Of a DNA stretch of 64,000 nucleotides, positions 32,455-43,314 are shown one piece after another. Source of the DNA: Mytilus trossulus (Eukaryota; Mollusca; Bivalvia; Mytilida; Mytilidae); assembly GCF_036588685.1 (NCBI RefSeq), contig NC_086383.1, positions 62,013,448 to 62,077,447 on the forward strand. Reading direction: 5' to 3'. The notes beneath the pieces are model-generated. The model was given only the letters and a program-made list of their open reading frames with translations, did not search any database and had not been told where the DNA came from. Position 1 is the first letter of the stretch; every line of letters starts with the position of its first letter. The translations under genes were made by a program, and so were the position numbers.

Positions 32455-32545
32455 CGAATGATTGTATTTTTATGGCGTTGTAAGTTTATTTCGATTTATG
32501 AGTTTGACTGTCCCTCTGGTATCTTTCGTCCCTCTTTTGATGAAT
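32455..32545 (+). mobile_element. 3'-terminal scrap of the Penelope-like retroelement tail
   Basis: ATGAGTTTGACTGTCCCTCT and GGTATCTTTCGTCCCTCTTT match the terminal tail of the element at 20340 (inverted there). Only the last 90 or so bases are present, as expected of 5'-truncated insertions. Confidence 0.55.
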
Positions 32546-33039
32546 TTTACACTCTCCGCGATGTTCAGCTTTATCTATTTAAAATCACCTTTCTATCGCT
32601 GTGCAACAGTTGGATATCTCTAAATGTATGTTGGGTTGCTGTATTTTAGCATATATCCCAAATGTCCTTTTATTTATACAAACGACCAACGCTTGCATTG
32701 GTGTTGATGGATTTCAAAGGTAATACTTGCTAGACCATATAAAGTGTGCACATTCTAACGGTATTTGAGATGATCAGTTTGCCTTTTGAAAGATCATTAG
32801 GTAATAACTTTCAAATCAAACTAAGAAAACTCAAAATCAATACGTGATAGGTATTTTTTCAATGACATTTACATAGTGATATTAAATAAAAGTGAAGTAA
32901 ACTGGAAGGTAATAAATGGCTCATATTTGACAATTTCAGTGTTTTCGTCTCAGTGTCCTGTAAATCTGATGAAATGTTGACACCTTGAAATTATAAGATG
33001 TACGTTTAAATAAAAGGAAATTCGATAGCTTCTATCAAT

Positions 33040-33260
33040 CAAAACAACTGTAAAGATAAGAATAAATCAAGTCACAAAAATACCGAACGCCAAGGAAAAT
33101 TCAACAGAGAAAGTCCCTAATCAAATAGCAAAATCAAAACCTCAAACACATCAAACGAATGGATAACAACTGTTATGTTTCTGACTTAATACAGGCATAT
33201 TATATGGAACATGGTGGATTAAACCTTGTTTTATCGTTTGCTAAACCTCTCACTTGTATA
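33040..33260 (-). repeat. Interspersed repeat (family R5, inverted)
   Basis: Inverse of the repeat at 35085: AAAAATACCGAACGCCAAGG, ATGGTGGATTAAACCTTG and AAACCTCTCACTTGTAT. The open frame 33159-33356 is a product of this repeat. Confidence 0.65.
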
Positions 33261-33753
33261 AAATTCCATTATATTGACAGCGAATTGGGAACAAAATATA
33301 CAGAAATAATAGGAAATAATGTCAAAATTTGGGGTACAGCAGTCAATATTGTATAATGATTTTGATAACTATAAAACATATAAATATGTAACAAAGAAAC
33401 ACAAAAAGTTATATAGACAAATGCAAAGCACATTATTTAACATGAACGCCAGGAATACGAAAATAAACGATAGTACACTAACACAATGACGGGATGTATA
33501 AGTACACATCCACGTCATATGGATATCACCAAGAATAGTATAAACAGTAAAAGTGATACTTATAGCGACAATATAAAGGATACTATAACACAGAATCTAT
33601 ACTTAGATCATCGTGTATTATTTGTGAGGTAAATATTGAATATTTATCCACAAGGTATTGGTACTTTGATATTTTGTTATTCAACCTTTCGCTATATAAT
33701 ATGTTCTTCACTTGTTTATGATCTTAACATGAAACAATATTTGATATACATTC

Positions 33754-33759
33754 TTTATT
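33754..33759 (-). promoter_or_regulatory. PolyA signal of CTL-C
   Basis: AATAAA on the minus strand about 75 bases beyond the CTL-C stop, matching the arrangement in CTL-A and CTL-B. Confidence 0.68.
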
Positions 33760-33833
33760 TGAAATTAAAATTAAAAAAATCATCTTTGATCAGCAACGTA
33801 TATCTCTCTTATCGGAACCGACACCAAATCTGT

Positions 33834-33841
33834 TCAATGAC
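33834..33841 (-). CDS. CTL-C exon 5: last two residues and stop
   Basis: After TTGACAG the exon reads GT CAT TGA, ending the protein ...NFCH. The 3'UTR aligns with those of CTL-A and CTL-B. It is 3.7 kb from exon 4, so the link is inferred from homology. Confidence 0.65.
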
Positions 33842-36800
33842 CTGTCAACAAAAAAATAGATTTCAATATGAAATATGTATATTCATCAATAAACGATATT
33901 TTTTGTTTGTTATAAATTTTATTTGAAAACAGAATATGCACGAACACGATTATTCTTCACACAAATGATAAAGCGATGCAATGTAAATGAAATCTACAAA
34001 AACTGTATCACCATGCGTCACAAATGAAATGAAGTGTAGCATACTAGAGATAGTGCGAAAAAAATCAAACAATTTCCAATTTTCCCTTAGTTAAGCTCTT
34101 TGTCTCAATTTTGACAAAAATTTGACTACGAGTTAAAATTTAAGGAGAATTTGTCAAAGTCTATTTCAGTTTTGTCAGGAATTTCGATATACGGACAGAA
34201 CGATGGATGAAATTTCTGACTACGTGCATTAGATTTACCATAATTCATCAAATCTTATAAGGGTGTACACAAATCAGTTTGTCGGGTCTTTTTAGTTTAC
34301 GAAGGAGATGTTCCACCATGGAAATCTGTATTTTTGGAATGAACTCTGTTACGAAAGCGGACCAAGCACAAAGGGTTTGTATCCAAAAAAGGCAACAGAA
34401 GTATACCGATGTTCAAAACTCATGAATCGATAGAAATAAACAAATCCGGGTCACAAACCAAAACCGAGGGAAAACGCATTAAATATAAGAGGAGAATGAC
34501 GACACAACATTAAAATGTAACACACACAGAAACGAACTAAGCTTTAGACAAAATCCGATGAGAATAACAAATATAACATCAAAACTAAATACATGAATTT
34601 GGGAGAGAAAAGTACCGTGACATGTCATATAATAATGTGAATTCACAATCAAATAGAAGAGGAAACAAACGACATAAAAGAAACACAACAATAGTGTTTG
34701 GCTTTATTCCTCAAAAGCGTATAATCAATACGATATCATGTACTAAACATACATTAGCACATACTAATGTAACGGAATTTGATGAGACTGTTTTACAATG
34801 CCGTCATACGACAAAATTATTTTTATGTCTACCTGTGGGAATTTCAAACGCGCATTTTTAAACCAGTAATGAAACCTTCTATCATTATGGGTAGACTTTA
34901 CATAGATAAATTCAGCCGTATAAGAAAAGCAAAATGAGAATGTTAAATTTATGTATGCCTTTTTGTGCTTCTTTGTTACAATTGTTGTTTATGTTGAGAT
35001 ATTAAGATGATAACACAATATTGACTGTTGTACCCCAATTTTGACATTTTTACTCTTTGAGTATGTTTGTTTTGTTCATGCATCGTTGACAATTTAATGG
35101 AATTTGATGCGACTGTCATATAAGTGAGAGGTTTAGCTAGCTATAAAACCAGGTTCAATCCACCATTTTCTACATTAGAAAATGCCTGTACCAAGTCAGG
35201 AATATGACAGTTGTTACCCATTCGTTTGATGTGTTTGGACTTTTGATTTTGCCTTTTGATTTTTGATTTTCCTTTTTGAATTTTCCTCGGAGTTCGGTAT
35301 TTTTGTGTTTTTACTTTTTAAAGTGAGAGGGTTAGCGCTATAAAACCAGGTTTAATCCACCATTTTCTACATTTGAAAATGCCTGTACCAAGTCAGGAAT
35401 ATGACAGTTCTTGTCCATTCGTTTTTGATGCGTTTTGTTTTTTGATTTTGCCATGTGATTATGGACTTTCCAAATTGATTTTCCTCTGAGTTCAGTATTT
35501 TTGTGATTTTACTTTTTACAACTTCTCGTCCAATCACAATGCTTGAATTTGCCTTCTAATTTTCATAGTACATACTATTTCCGTGTACTAAGTAACTACG
35601 CATGAATGACCACATGGGTAAGATTTCATTGCATTGTAATCAAGATATTAGAGCAAAAATTGCTACTGGCTATTTTTAAATAAATTCTGTGTTCCAAATT
35701 AACTAAATAGTTTTAAATTTGTAATTAGTTTTCAAACAGATTTTTAACATCCTACAAATCAATCTTTTGATCTTAATTTTGTTTTGACAATTAAAAAAGT
35801 TTCTTTCATTAAAATAAAGAGTAATAATTATCATAATGGTGCTTTATACCTTGATTAAAGTACAACTCAATCTAAAATTTGTAATCCTTTATCTTCCTTG
35901 CAATTACTTTGTACACAAAAAAAGTCAACCATGAATCTTTTGAAGGGAAATTACTAATAAAGCAATTTGATATATTTAGTCATAAATTGGTCGATAATTG
36001 GTTGCCTAATGTCTAGTGACAAATATTTCACGCATATAAACTATTAACTAGACTACCTATGGGTACATACCAGGGCAGATCCAGCCATTTTTCAAAGGTG
36101 TTTCGTCCAAAGATGTGGGAGGGGGGTCAAACTGTTTGTACTCATTCAAAAGCATTTTCAAGATAGTTTTAGGTTATATGTGAAATTAACAAAATGTTTT
36201 CAAGAATGTAAAACTTTCACTGCAATTTAAGAATTGTCTGCTCTTGGTAAATTCATTTTGTCATCTCTCCATGTAAATAAGTACATGTATAGTTAAAACA
36301 ACGTTTTATATCAATAAACATACTTACACCAGCAGCGACCTTCTTAACAATCTAAAGTCAAGGGCCTTTTGAAATCCAATTTTGACAATGATATTATAGT
36401 GAGTAGATTTACAAAACTATGTAAATGAGCTACATTTACATAGTTTTGTAAATCTACTCACTATAATATGAAAATTAGAGCGAGGGGCTTTGCCCCAAGC
36501 TCTTATTTTCATATTATATACCTTTCTATACAATATCCAATTTAGCACATATTTACAACTGGAGTAATTGCGAAATTAGTCTATTGATATGTTTTGGCAA
36601 AGCCCCTCGCTCTAATTTTCATATTATATATTTTTCTATACAATAACCGAGACGAAACGCACGTCTGGCGTATTAAATCATAAGTCTGGTACATTTGATA
36701 ACTATTAACACGCACGTCTTGCATATTAAATTATAAGCCTTGTACCTTTACACCGCTGGGTCAATACCACTGCTGATTAACTTTTCTTCCCATAGAGTAT

Positions 36801-39800
36801 CACAAACCCAGTAGTCAACACTTTGGTTTTGACATGAATATCATTTATATGGTCATTTTATAACTCTGTTTACAAAAGTATGCATTTTTCAAAACACCCA
36901 GAACGTCCTTATTCCAAAATAGATAACCTTTCTTTAGCCGTATTTGGCACATTTTTTTGGAATTTTGGGTCCTCATTGCCCTACAACTTTGTACTTGTCT
37001 TGCTTAATAACTACTTTAAGCTAAGTGTCAATGATGAGTCATATTTAGACGAAACGCGCGTCTTGCATATTAAATTATAAGCCTTGAACATTTACACTGC
37101 TGGGTCAATGCCACTGCTGATTAACTTTTCTTCGACGAGAGTATCACAATCCCAGTAGTCAACACTTTGGTTTTGACATGAATATCATTTATATGGTCAT
37201 TTTATGATTTTCTGTTCACAAAAGTATGCTTCATAACTGTTTTGATCCGAGCCTTACTTGTGAGTCTAATGTAGACGAAACGCCCATCTGGCGTGATAAA
37301 TTATAAATTATTTATATCAAACTATACAAAGGTGTTTCATATTAAAGTTTGAAAGATCAAATAACTTGAACGCAAACAACAATCATTGTCTCTTCCATGT
37401 CGTGAGAGTATATGGTAGTCGTGCAAGGCTATTTGATAATGTTATATTGTGTCAAGTTATTCTTTGATAATTGTTATACTTATATTTCATTTCTTGCATT
37501 GAAATAAATCGATGATTTAAATAGTACAAACATTATAACAAAATACTTACAAAAGTTTCTCTCACAGATATAGTAATAGCCGGTTTTGCATCCAGTGTCA
37601 AACCATGTATTTGTGCTATCGAAAGAAACACAATTATTAGTATGACCTCTGGAACCAGTACTTCTAGTCCAAGTTTTAAAGGTAGCAAGTGACTGGTCTA
37701 CACTCCATCGCCATTCTCCCTCAATTAAGTCTGTTAGACCTATCCAGTATCCCTCACTTTCTATAAAACATATATAAGACCGTTCTTTGAAAAGATTTAA
37801 AAGAAATAAAAAGTTGTAACTTTGATTATAAGTTCAGATGATTTAAATGAAAGTAAATATATATAACGAGAGTATGATATATTGTTTAGATACTTGTAGA
37901 CTGTTGAAACCCAATATCCGTTACCTTCTATAAAACATATAAATAGATTTGAAAGATATAAGTTGTTGTTATTTTGATTATTACAACAGGTCTATTAAAT
38001 GAAAGTTAATGTATATAACGAGAGTATGACATATTGTTTAGATTCTTGTAGATTGTTGAAAATCACATGTTACATGTAAGCCCTAGAGGTGATTTGGTTG
38101 TTGTATCATTGAATGGTTGTCTCATCCATAAATATTTCAAATATATTTCATTTACTGATCAGTTTGAGACCCATTACATCATTGAACTGACATATTCTGC
38201 AAACATGGAAAAGGATTACAATAATAGAAAACTTATGCACGAATGATGTCTATTTTCTAATCAACTAAAGTTGCCATTCAAAGGATAGATAGTAGAAATG
38301 TCTAAAAGTTCGATTTGTTTAGAACATTTAAGCGAGTTATGAACAATTAAAAACTTACTCTTTGATCTATTGGAATGTAACCATTCATTCTCAGTTGAGT
38401 TATCAATCTTTACAAGATATCCACCAAAATCCCTGCAAAGTCGCTGTAAGATATTGTACAATACGTCTGACAATTCAACTTCCATAGTATACCAGGTACT
38501 AATAACGTTTTTATTTTATATTGTTAATATTTAACAGTTATCATACGATTACAAAATCTAATGAAAGAAATCATTGTCTTAATGTTATAGAGTATTTAAT
38601 AATATATGATATTTCTATCTTATTATTTTAGTCTAAATGAATGCTTTCAAATTTATTCCTGCAGGAATTGAACATTGAATAGTATGTAGCTTGAAGCATG
38701 TGGGTTGACAGAATTTATTTTAAGATGAATTCATTTTATCTACTGCGGAGGTACATTTTCTTAAAGACATTCCAAGAGTAATGTAAGGACATATCTCAGA
38801 TGTTCTGAGGTCAAGTAACCCTACAAAATTATAAAGTGGTATAAACGAAATATAATTTTATCAATAATACAAATGAGAGGCTTTCGATTCAATAATTACA
38901 TTATGTCTTTTTCGTTTATTGGTGTTGTAATAAAACTGAGAATGGAAATGGGGAATGTGTCAATAGACAACAAGCCGACCATGAATAGAACAGAAACCAG
39001 CAGAAGGTCACCAACCGGTCTTCAATGCAACGAGGATTTTCCACCTCCGGAAGCGTCCTTCAGCTGCCCCTTAACAAATATATATACTAAGGTTGCATTA
39101 CCATAACCATACCCCAATACATGCATTGTATACCTATATAAGTAATGGAGCAACAACGGAGAAAAACTAAAAATGAATTTCAGTATGATAAAAAAACAAA
39201 TGAACTATTGCAGTTGTATTAACGTTCGACGTATTTGAAAATCTTAAATATCAATATTTACCTCGGCTTCAAACCATTTTTCTTGCTTTGGAGAAAAGTA
39301 GTAACAATGTCCTCCATATTTCTTCCACTGACCTTCTACAATGTGAATTTACCAGAAAATGTTTAAACCGCAAATTTCAGTTTAGAGAACGTTTTACTTG
39401 CCGAGTACATTTTGGCACTTCACATTGACATTTATTGTACATTGGACTTTTTAAAGAACACCAGAAACTCCTGAAATGATCTTTATGAAGATCGTCTTCG
39501 AAGTCTCTTAGTCGTTATGCAGTGAAATCTACCCGACAGTGTAATGTTGAAAAAAGTTTTTTTGTTCTAACGGAGAAACCATTTATCTTCAAAAAGGGGG
39601 TATGTTTTTTTTTGTCTGAGTTAGATGTTTTTATTAGTTTTTCGACGCTATCAATCAAATATTTTTTTTTCTTCAAAATTTAACACTATCAGGTATAAGA
39701 AACATTTGGATTCAGTTTTTTTTTGTCATTCACAATAAATGTTCTATGAAATTCACGGCATTGTTTTAAAACATGTGATATACTTATACGTTTGAATGTA

Positions 39801-42409
39801 TATTTGAAAAGATGAAACTTAAACAATCAGACAATTTGATGACCTGATGAAATGATTAAGGCGTACAAATGAGAGGTGCCTGTTTTTTATTTCTAGTTTA
39901 CATGTTGATAACACCGCAGGTAAAGAATGGCCTTTCTTCTTTAAGGGAACGACCATTTACCTTCAAAGGGGGTTATGTTTATAAGTATATCACATGTTTT
40001 AAAACAATGCCGTGAGTTAGTTAAACAGAGGTATATTAATAATGATTCAATATCATATCAGTTCTAACCAATTATTATTATAATGACATGTAAAAGTGGT
40101 TCTAGTGTTTATATATAGAGTGACTATTCTATGTTTTTTCATTAATGCCCTCTGGGGAAACTGTCCTGAGCTTTCTTATCCAAAAACTTTCCTGTGCAAG
40201 TCTGTCGGCCTTTGACCAACCCTCGTTGTGATCTATGATGGTGATGGAATTTTTTTTAAATCAGCTTGAGCGTGCCTTTCTTCACAAGGCAGGCACCGAA
40301 AACACTGTACAAAAAAGTATCCAGCATTTTAACATCTCAACTGTCACCACCTTTGGACATTTAGAGTTGTACCAGTTTACATCACAAATACCTTTTTTTT
40401 ATTTTGGTATATCTTTGTAGTCTTTGCGCCGTATTTTGAAACTTTCACATTGTACCAGCGTCTATGATGATCGCTTTAATTGTATAGATTTCAAGATTTT
40501 GATAGTGTCTTAATTTGAATATATTGACATGATTTATTTGACATCGTGCTATTACCGAGGAAGATATCTGTTATCCGACATATCTAACATATTGTTAGTT
40601 TTATTTCGATTTTTAGTGATGTTGTATCCTTTTAGACTCGTTATTTATTATATTTTGTTGTGTACTGAATCATTTTTATATGATCCATCGCCCCTTAAGA
40701 TTTATCGTTGACTATTTATTCAGTCCTTTTATATATATGTTGTGTACAAGTTTTCATTTCGTACAAATTGCAATATGTACAAAAAATATTGTACAAATTA
40801 TAATTTGTATCTTTGTACGAATTGTAATTTGTAAAGTTCAAAAAATTCACTTATAACTTATACAATAATTTTTCATATGGATTTTGATGGAAAAGGCATT
40901 GATACACATTATTGAATTACTAGGTGCTAAATGACCAGACAGTAGACATAAGTTACACAATTCAAAAGTAGTTCTTTATCATTCGTTTGAGCAGGTGATC
41001 TAGTGATTTATAAAATCAGTTATTGCAAACCATCTTTCGACTCTCAAATCGATAACGACCTGTTTTACAGGCATCTTAACTGTTTCATATAGCGAGCGTT
41101 GAAGCTCATGAACCGTTGCTGTGAATAAACATGTGTATATAACTGCTTCAATCAGACGTTAAGACAAAATAAAAATCTTAGAAGATTAAACACCCCATTT
41201 GGTTAGGAATATGACTATGATAAAGTAAGGAATATGTCAGTTGATTTTTTTTGCCGTTTTTTTATCAATTTTTTTTTTCAACACAAATCTTTGTATTATG
41301 ACTGTGCATAACACTTAACGGAAATCAGTTGAGACAATCTAAACTTTAAAAACAAAATAAAATTTATGCAGACCAGACCGACGGACTTTTATTTTATAAG
41401 ACAACTAAATTCAATCTTTTGATGTACCAATTACAAATATAAATTATCACTTGCTTAAAGAAAGATTTTATTGTTTTCATGGACTTTTAGAAATAACGAA
41501 TAAGTGGCAGCAAATCTTTTGAGATTCTTTTCACGATCATCAAAACGTTGTACACGATCTTTCACGATACAAAATATGACATTTTACAAATATAATCGTT
41601 TGCAAAAATTCTGTTTAAATAAAAACCCTCAAAATAACGATAAGAACTAATCAAGCAGTACTATTGAATGATATTTTTTTCTAAAGAAAAAGACGTTTAT
41701 GTATTAAAAATTTGAAAAAAATCCTTCTTTTTTTTTACTTTTTTTTTCTCAAAATTTTTGAAGAGCAACCTGCCTTTTGAAGTTGTGTATAAAGGGCGTT
41801 TATGTTTATAATGTTTTGTGTGTGGACAGTTGATTACAATTGTTCTACAAGTTCTAAATGAATTTTGGTCAAATATTGTACAAATTGTAATTTGAACAGG
41901 CACGTTTAATTATAAATTTTACAAATTCAAACTACAAATTACAATTTGTACAATATTTTTGTACAAATTATAATTTGTACAAAATCATAACTTGTACACA
42001 ACACATATATATATTGTGTGTGTGTGTGTGTGTGTGTGTTTGTTGTTTCGAATGTTTATACATACATCTTACCTTCCAAGTCTTTTGACATGACAATAAG
42101 GTCAGTATCCACTTTCTTGACTATTTTACTGACGTTGGTTTTCATTGTCACCAATTGGTTTTTCATGATATTGAGAGTTTTCTGGAACTCATCCGCCAAT
42201 TGGTTCTTCGTGTTACTGAGAGTTTTCTGAAACTCATCCGCCAATGTCTCTACTGTCTTTTCAAGGTAATTGTCTACTGTTGAAAGTTCTTTTCTAGCAT
42301 CTGCTAAATCCTTATGTGATTCATCAGTAAAACATGGTAAATCTTTAAAACGTATAGATAATGCAAACTTGCCTGTGCATATCAGGACGACTACGAATAT
42401 TTTATGCAT
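33834..42409 (-). CDS. CTL-C: secreted coiled-coil C-type lectin-like protein (five coding exons)
   Basis: Spliced CDS join is 42409-42073, 39335-39262, 38443-38359, 37760-37551 and 33841-33834, giving 237 aa. MHKIFVVVLICTGKFALS is the signal peptide, then RFKDLPC and a stalk lengthened by an exact 15-codon tandem duplication (LADEFQKTLxxxKNQ twice). The CTLD reads YGGHCYYF, RLCRDFGGYLVKIDN, GYWIGLTD, EGEWRW, NNCVSF, WFDTGCKTGYYYICE. Exon 4 is one codon shorter than in its paralogues, between CVSF and WFD. The loop has TGSRGH, not EPN/QPD. N-S-T (exon 3) and N-V-S (stalk) are possible glycosylation sites. Intron 1 carries a 1.26-kb TIR element absent from the matching CTL-B intron; intron 3 carries a duplicated exon-4 edge; intron 4 (3.7 kb) is full of repeats. 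TATA and an untranslated exon lie at 43.16-43.27 kb. Confidence 0.9.
34385..34625 (+). repeat. Interspersed repeat (family R3)
   Basis: AAGGCAACAGAAGTATACCG, AAACGCATTAAATATAAGAG and ATAACAAATATAACATCAAA, as at 8405. It lies in CTL-C intron 4. Confidence 0.7.
35085..35520 (+). repeat. Tandem pair of repeat family R5
   Basis: Two direct units (about 35085-35320 and about 35325-35520) share ATAAAACCAGGTT, CCACCATTTTCTACATT, CTGTACCAAGTCAGGAATAT and GAGTTC(A/G)GTATTTTTGTG. A single copy is at 57655-57840 and an inverted one at 33040-33260. Confidence 0.7.
36070..36130. repeat. Short scrap of a GGGCAGATCCAGCC element
   Basis: GGGCAGATCCAGCCATTTTTC followed by GGGAGGGGGGTCAAAC resembles the decayed GGGGCTGATCCAGCTTGGG segment at about 58613-58680. 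Both look like ends of the same old transposon family. Confidence 0.35.
36391..36469. repeat. Perfect 37-bp-arm palindrome
   Basis: Arms 36391-36427 and 36433-36469 are exact reverse complements around the 5-base loop AGCTA. It starts GTGAGTAGATTTACAAAACT inside each arm. Perfection implies recent origin or active correction. It lies in CTL-C intron 4. Confidence 0.9.
36463..36640. repeat. Nested inverted repeats, AGCGAGGGGCTTTGCC element
   Basis: ATAATATGAAAAT flanks a GAGC...GCTC stem around GAGGGGCTTTGCCCC (36463-36516). The segment ATGAAAATTAGAGCGAGGGG recurs in reverse orientation at about 36598-36633. This gives a second, wider foldback whose left arm shares bases with the palindrome at 36391-36469. 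Confidence 0.75.
36640..37320 (+). repeat. Direct repeats of the GACGAAACGC family (R6)
   Basis: Two units of about 400 bp begin with GACGAAACGC(A/G)CGTCT (36650 and 37049) and share GCTGGGTCAATRCCACTGCT, TCAACACTTTGGTTTTGACA and ATCATTTATATGGTCATTTT. A third partial start is at about 37275. The open frame 36880-37080 belongs to the repeat. Confidence 0.72.
37551..37760 (-). CDS. CTL-C exon 4: CTLD core
   Basis: 210 bp, TATAG acceptor, GTAAGT donor. Encodes GYWIGLTD, GEWRWSVDQSLA, TGSRGHTNNC, WFDTGC and YYYICERNF. Confidence 0.9.
37748..38065 (-). repeat. Tandem duplication of exon-4 edge and intron 3
   Basis: The segment at about 37748-37905 (start of exon 4 plus adjacent intron) is repeated at about 37911-38065; shared words include TATAAAACATATA, AACGAGAGTATGA and TATTGTTTAGAT.CTTGTAGA. 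The distal copy retains 17 bp of exon 4. Confidence 0.75.
37911..37927 (-). pseudogene. Relic of CTL-C exon 4 (17 bp) with intact acceptor
   Basis: After a TTTTATAG acceptor (37928-37930) the sequence reads AAGGTAACGGATATTGG, the start of an exon 4 (K-G-N-G-Y-W), then breaks into intron. Use of this acceptor would derail the transcript. Confidence 0.6.
38359..38443 (-). CDS. CTL-C exon 3
   Basis: 85 bp, TACAG acceptor, GTAAGT donor. Encodes RLCRDFGGYLVKIDN with the N-S-T sequon and NEWLHSNRSK. Confidence 0.88.
38932..39115 (+). repeat. Interspersed repeat (family R1) in CTL-C intron 2
   Basis: Head GAGAATGGAAATGGGGAATG, middle CCGGTCTTCAATG, end CGTCCTTCAGCTGCCCC. The open frame 38873-39106 lies in it. 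Confidence 0.7.
39262..39335 (-). CDS. CTL-C exon 2
   Basis: 74 bp, GTAG acceptor, GTAAAT donor. Encodes GQWKKYGGHCYYFSPKQ to WFEAE. Confidence 0.88.
40137..40260 (-). pseudogene. Fragment of a retroelement C-terminal (GIY-YIG-type) region
   Basis: On the minus strand one frame reads DHNEGWSKADRLAQES followed by FWIRKLRTVSPEGINEK. This is the characteristic end of GIY-YIG endonuclease-bearing Penelope-like polyproteins (E/Q-x-F-W-I-x-x-L-x-T-x-x-P-x-G-x-N). No intact upstream frame remains. It is within CTL-C intron 1, next to the TIR element. Confidence 0.55.
40739..42002. mobile_element. 1.26-kb TIR element in CTL-C intron 1
   Basis: The ends GTTGTGTACAAG (40739) and CTTGTACACAAC (42002) start inverted repeats of about 110 bp rich in the near-palindrome GTACAAATTRYAATTTGTAC. 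The interior encodes no recognisable protein, so it is non-autonomous. The homologous CTL-B intron runs straight from the (TA) tract to TTTGTTGTTT without it, so insertion followed the gene duplication. Flanks are TA-rich and hide any target duplication. Confidence 0.8.
42015..42039. repeat. (TG)n microsatellite
   Basis: A 25-bp TG run at the edge of the TIR element, about 30 bp from the CTL-C exon 1 donor. Confidence 0.9.
42073..42409 (-). CDS. CTL-C exon 1: signal peptide and lengthened stalk
   Basis: Starts MHKIFVVV, ends DLEG at GTAAGA (42067-42072), phase 1. It holds the 45-bp duplication (42153-42197 and 42198-42242). The acceptor TTTGTAG lies at 42419-42421. Confidence 0.9.
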
Positions 42410-42844
42410 TACTGAATGCTACAAATAAACATTAAGAAAACGTGAAATACTAATATATAAGCGTGTCATCAAGTTACATTTTTTTTAAATAATGGTATAA
42501 AGATTTTGGGACTTTTGGTCAAAGTAAGACCACTCTTCACTTTTGTTGATACTATAACATTAAGAACGTAAGACTAATTTTATTATGGAAAGACAGTTTT
42601 AAAATATATGAGATACCATTGATAGTCTGATTTAAAATCTTTAGATTGTAATGCATTATAGGTCAAAGTGGCATTGTATCATTTGAGCGAAATTCCGTTG
42701 GTGATCTGTTGCAAGGCACAATTTCTGTTCCTATCCAATATATTCTCATTTTCCAGTGAGATTCCCAATTCCCCCGACCAATATCCCAGATGGCCTCTAT
42801 TAGAAGACCATCATATTGTATTCATTGTTAACTTGTTCTCGTCT

Positions 42845-42905
42845 TGGACATGCATGCAATATTTGCCACTGGACGTTAAGCAAACAACAACCATCAATCA
42901 ATCTA
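42845..42905 (-). repeat. 3'-end scrap of a bivalve repeat (GGACGTTAAGCAAACAAC)
   Basis: CATGCATGCAATATTTGCCA, GGACGTTAAGCAAACAACAA and ATCAATCAAT are words of a repeat end found widely in bivalves. The open frame 42668-42991 crosses it and is discounted. Confidence 0.45.
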
Positions 42906-43159
42906 ATATTTTTTTTCTATTTATCGTTAGTTCCATAAATGGGTCAAACCGAGACTTCAAATTTTATATTTTTTGCTATGTCTTCGAATAAAATTTAGTA
43001 TAGGGCCACAAGTGTAAAGAGAATATTTCCTTCAATGAAAATCTAGAAAATAGGTTGAAAGTTTCCCCTCCTTCAATACTTATGTATAAATAAATACTTG
43101 AATATTGTAAGTTATGACATTGACTTATTCGTAAAACAATATATTAAACAATTACTCAC

Positions 43160-43240
43160 GTAACAACAGTTAAAAATTATAGATGTTATCCACTTCTCTT
43201 GACGTAAGGATTCCTCCTTCTTCACTGACGTATGGTTGGT
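43160..43240 (-). promoter_or_regulatory. CTL-C untranslated first exon (promoter module)
   Basis: Closed by a GTGAGT donor (43154-43159). It carries the module core CTTCACTGACGTATGG (plus strand). Splicing to the acceptor at 42419-42421 would give an intron of about 0.73 kb. Confidence 0.6.
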
Positions 43241-43268
43241 TAAATATCAAACCAAAACAGTTCATACT

Positions 43269-43274
43269 TTTATA
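43269..43274 (-). promoter_or_regulatory. TATA box of CTL-C
   Basis: TATAAA in GCAATATAAAAG on the minus strand, about 30 bases upstream of the expected start. Confidence 0.6.
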
Positions 43275-43314
43275 TTGCACGTAAAGTGTTCTTAAAAATT
43301 CAAAATATTGTTTT

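Noticed and set aside
33159..33356. 65-aa plus-strand frame with MEHGGLNLVL
   Set aside because: It is the reverse strand of repeat family R5, which recurs at 35085-35520 and 57655-57840 without an open frame.
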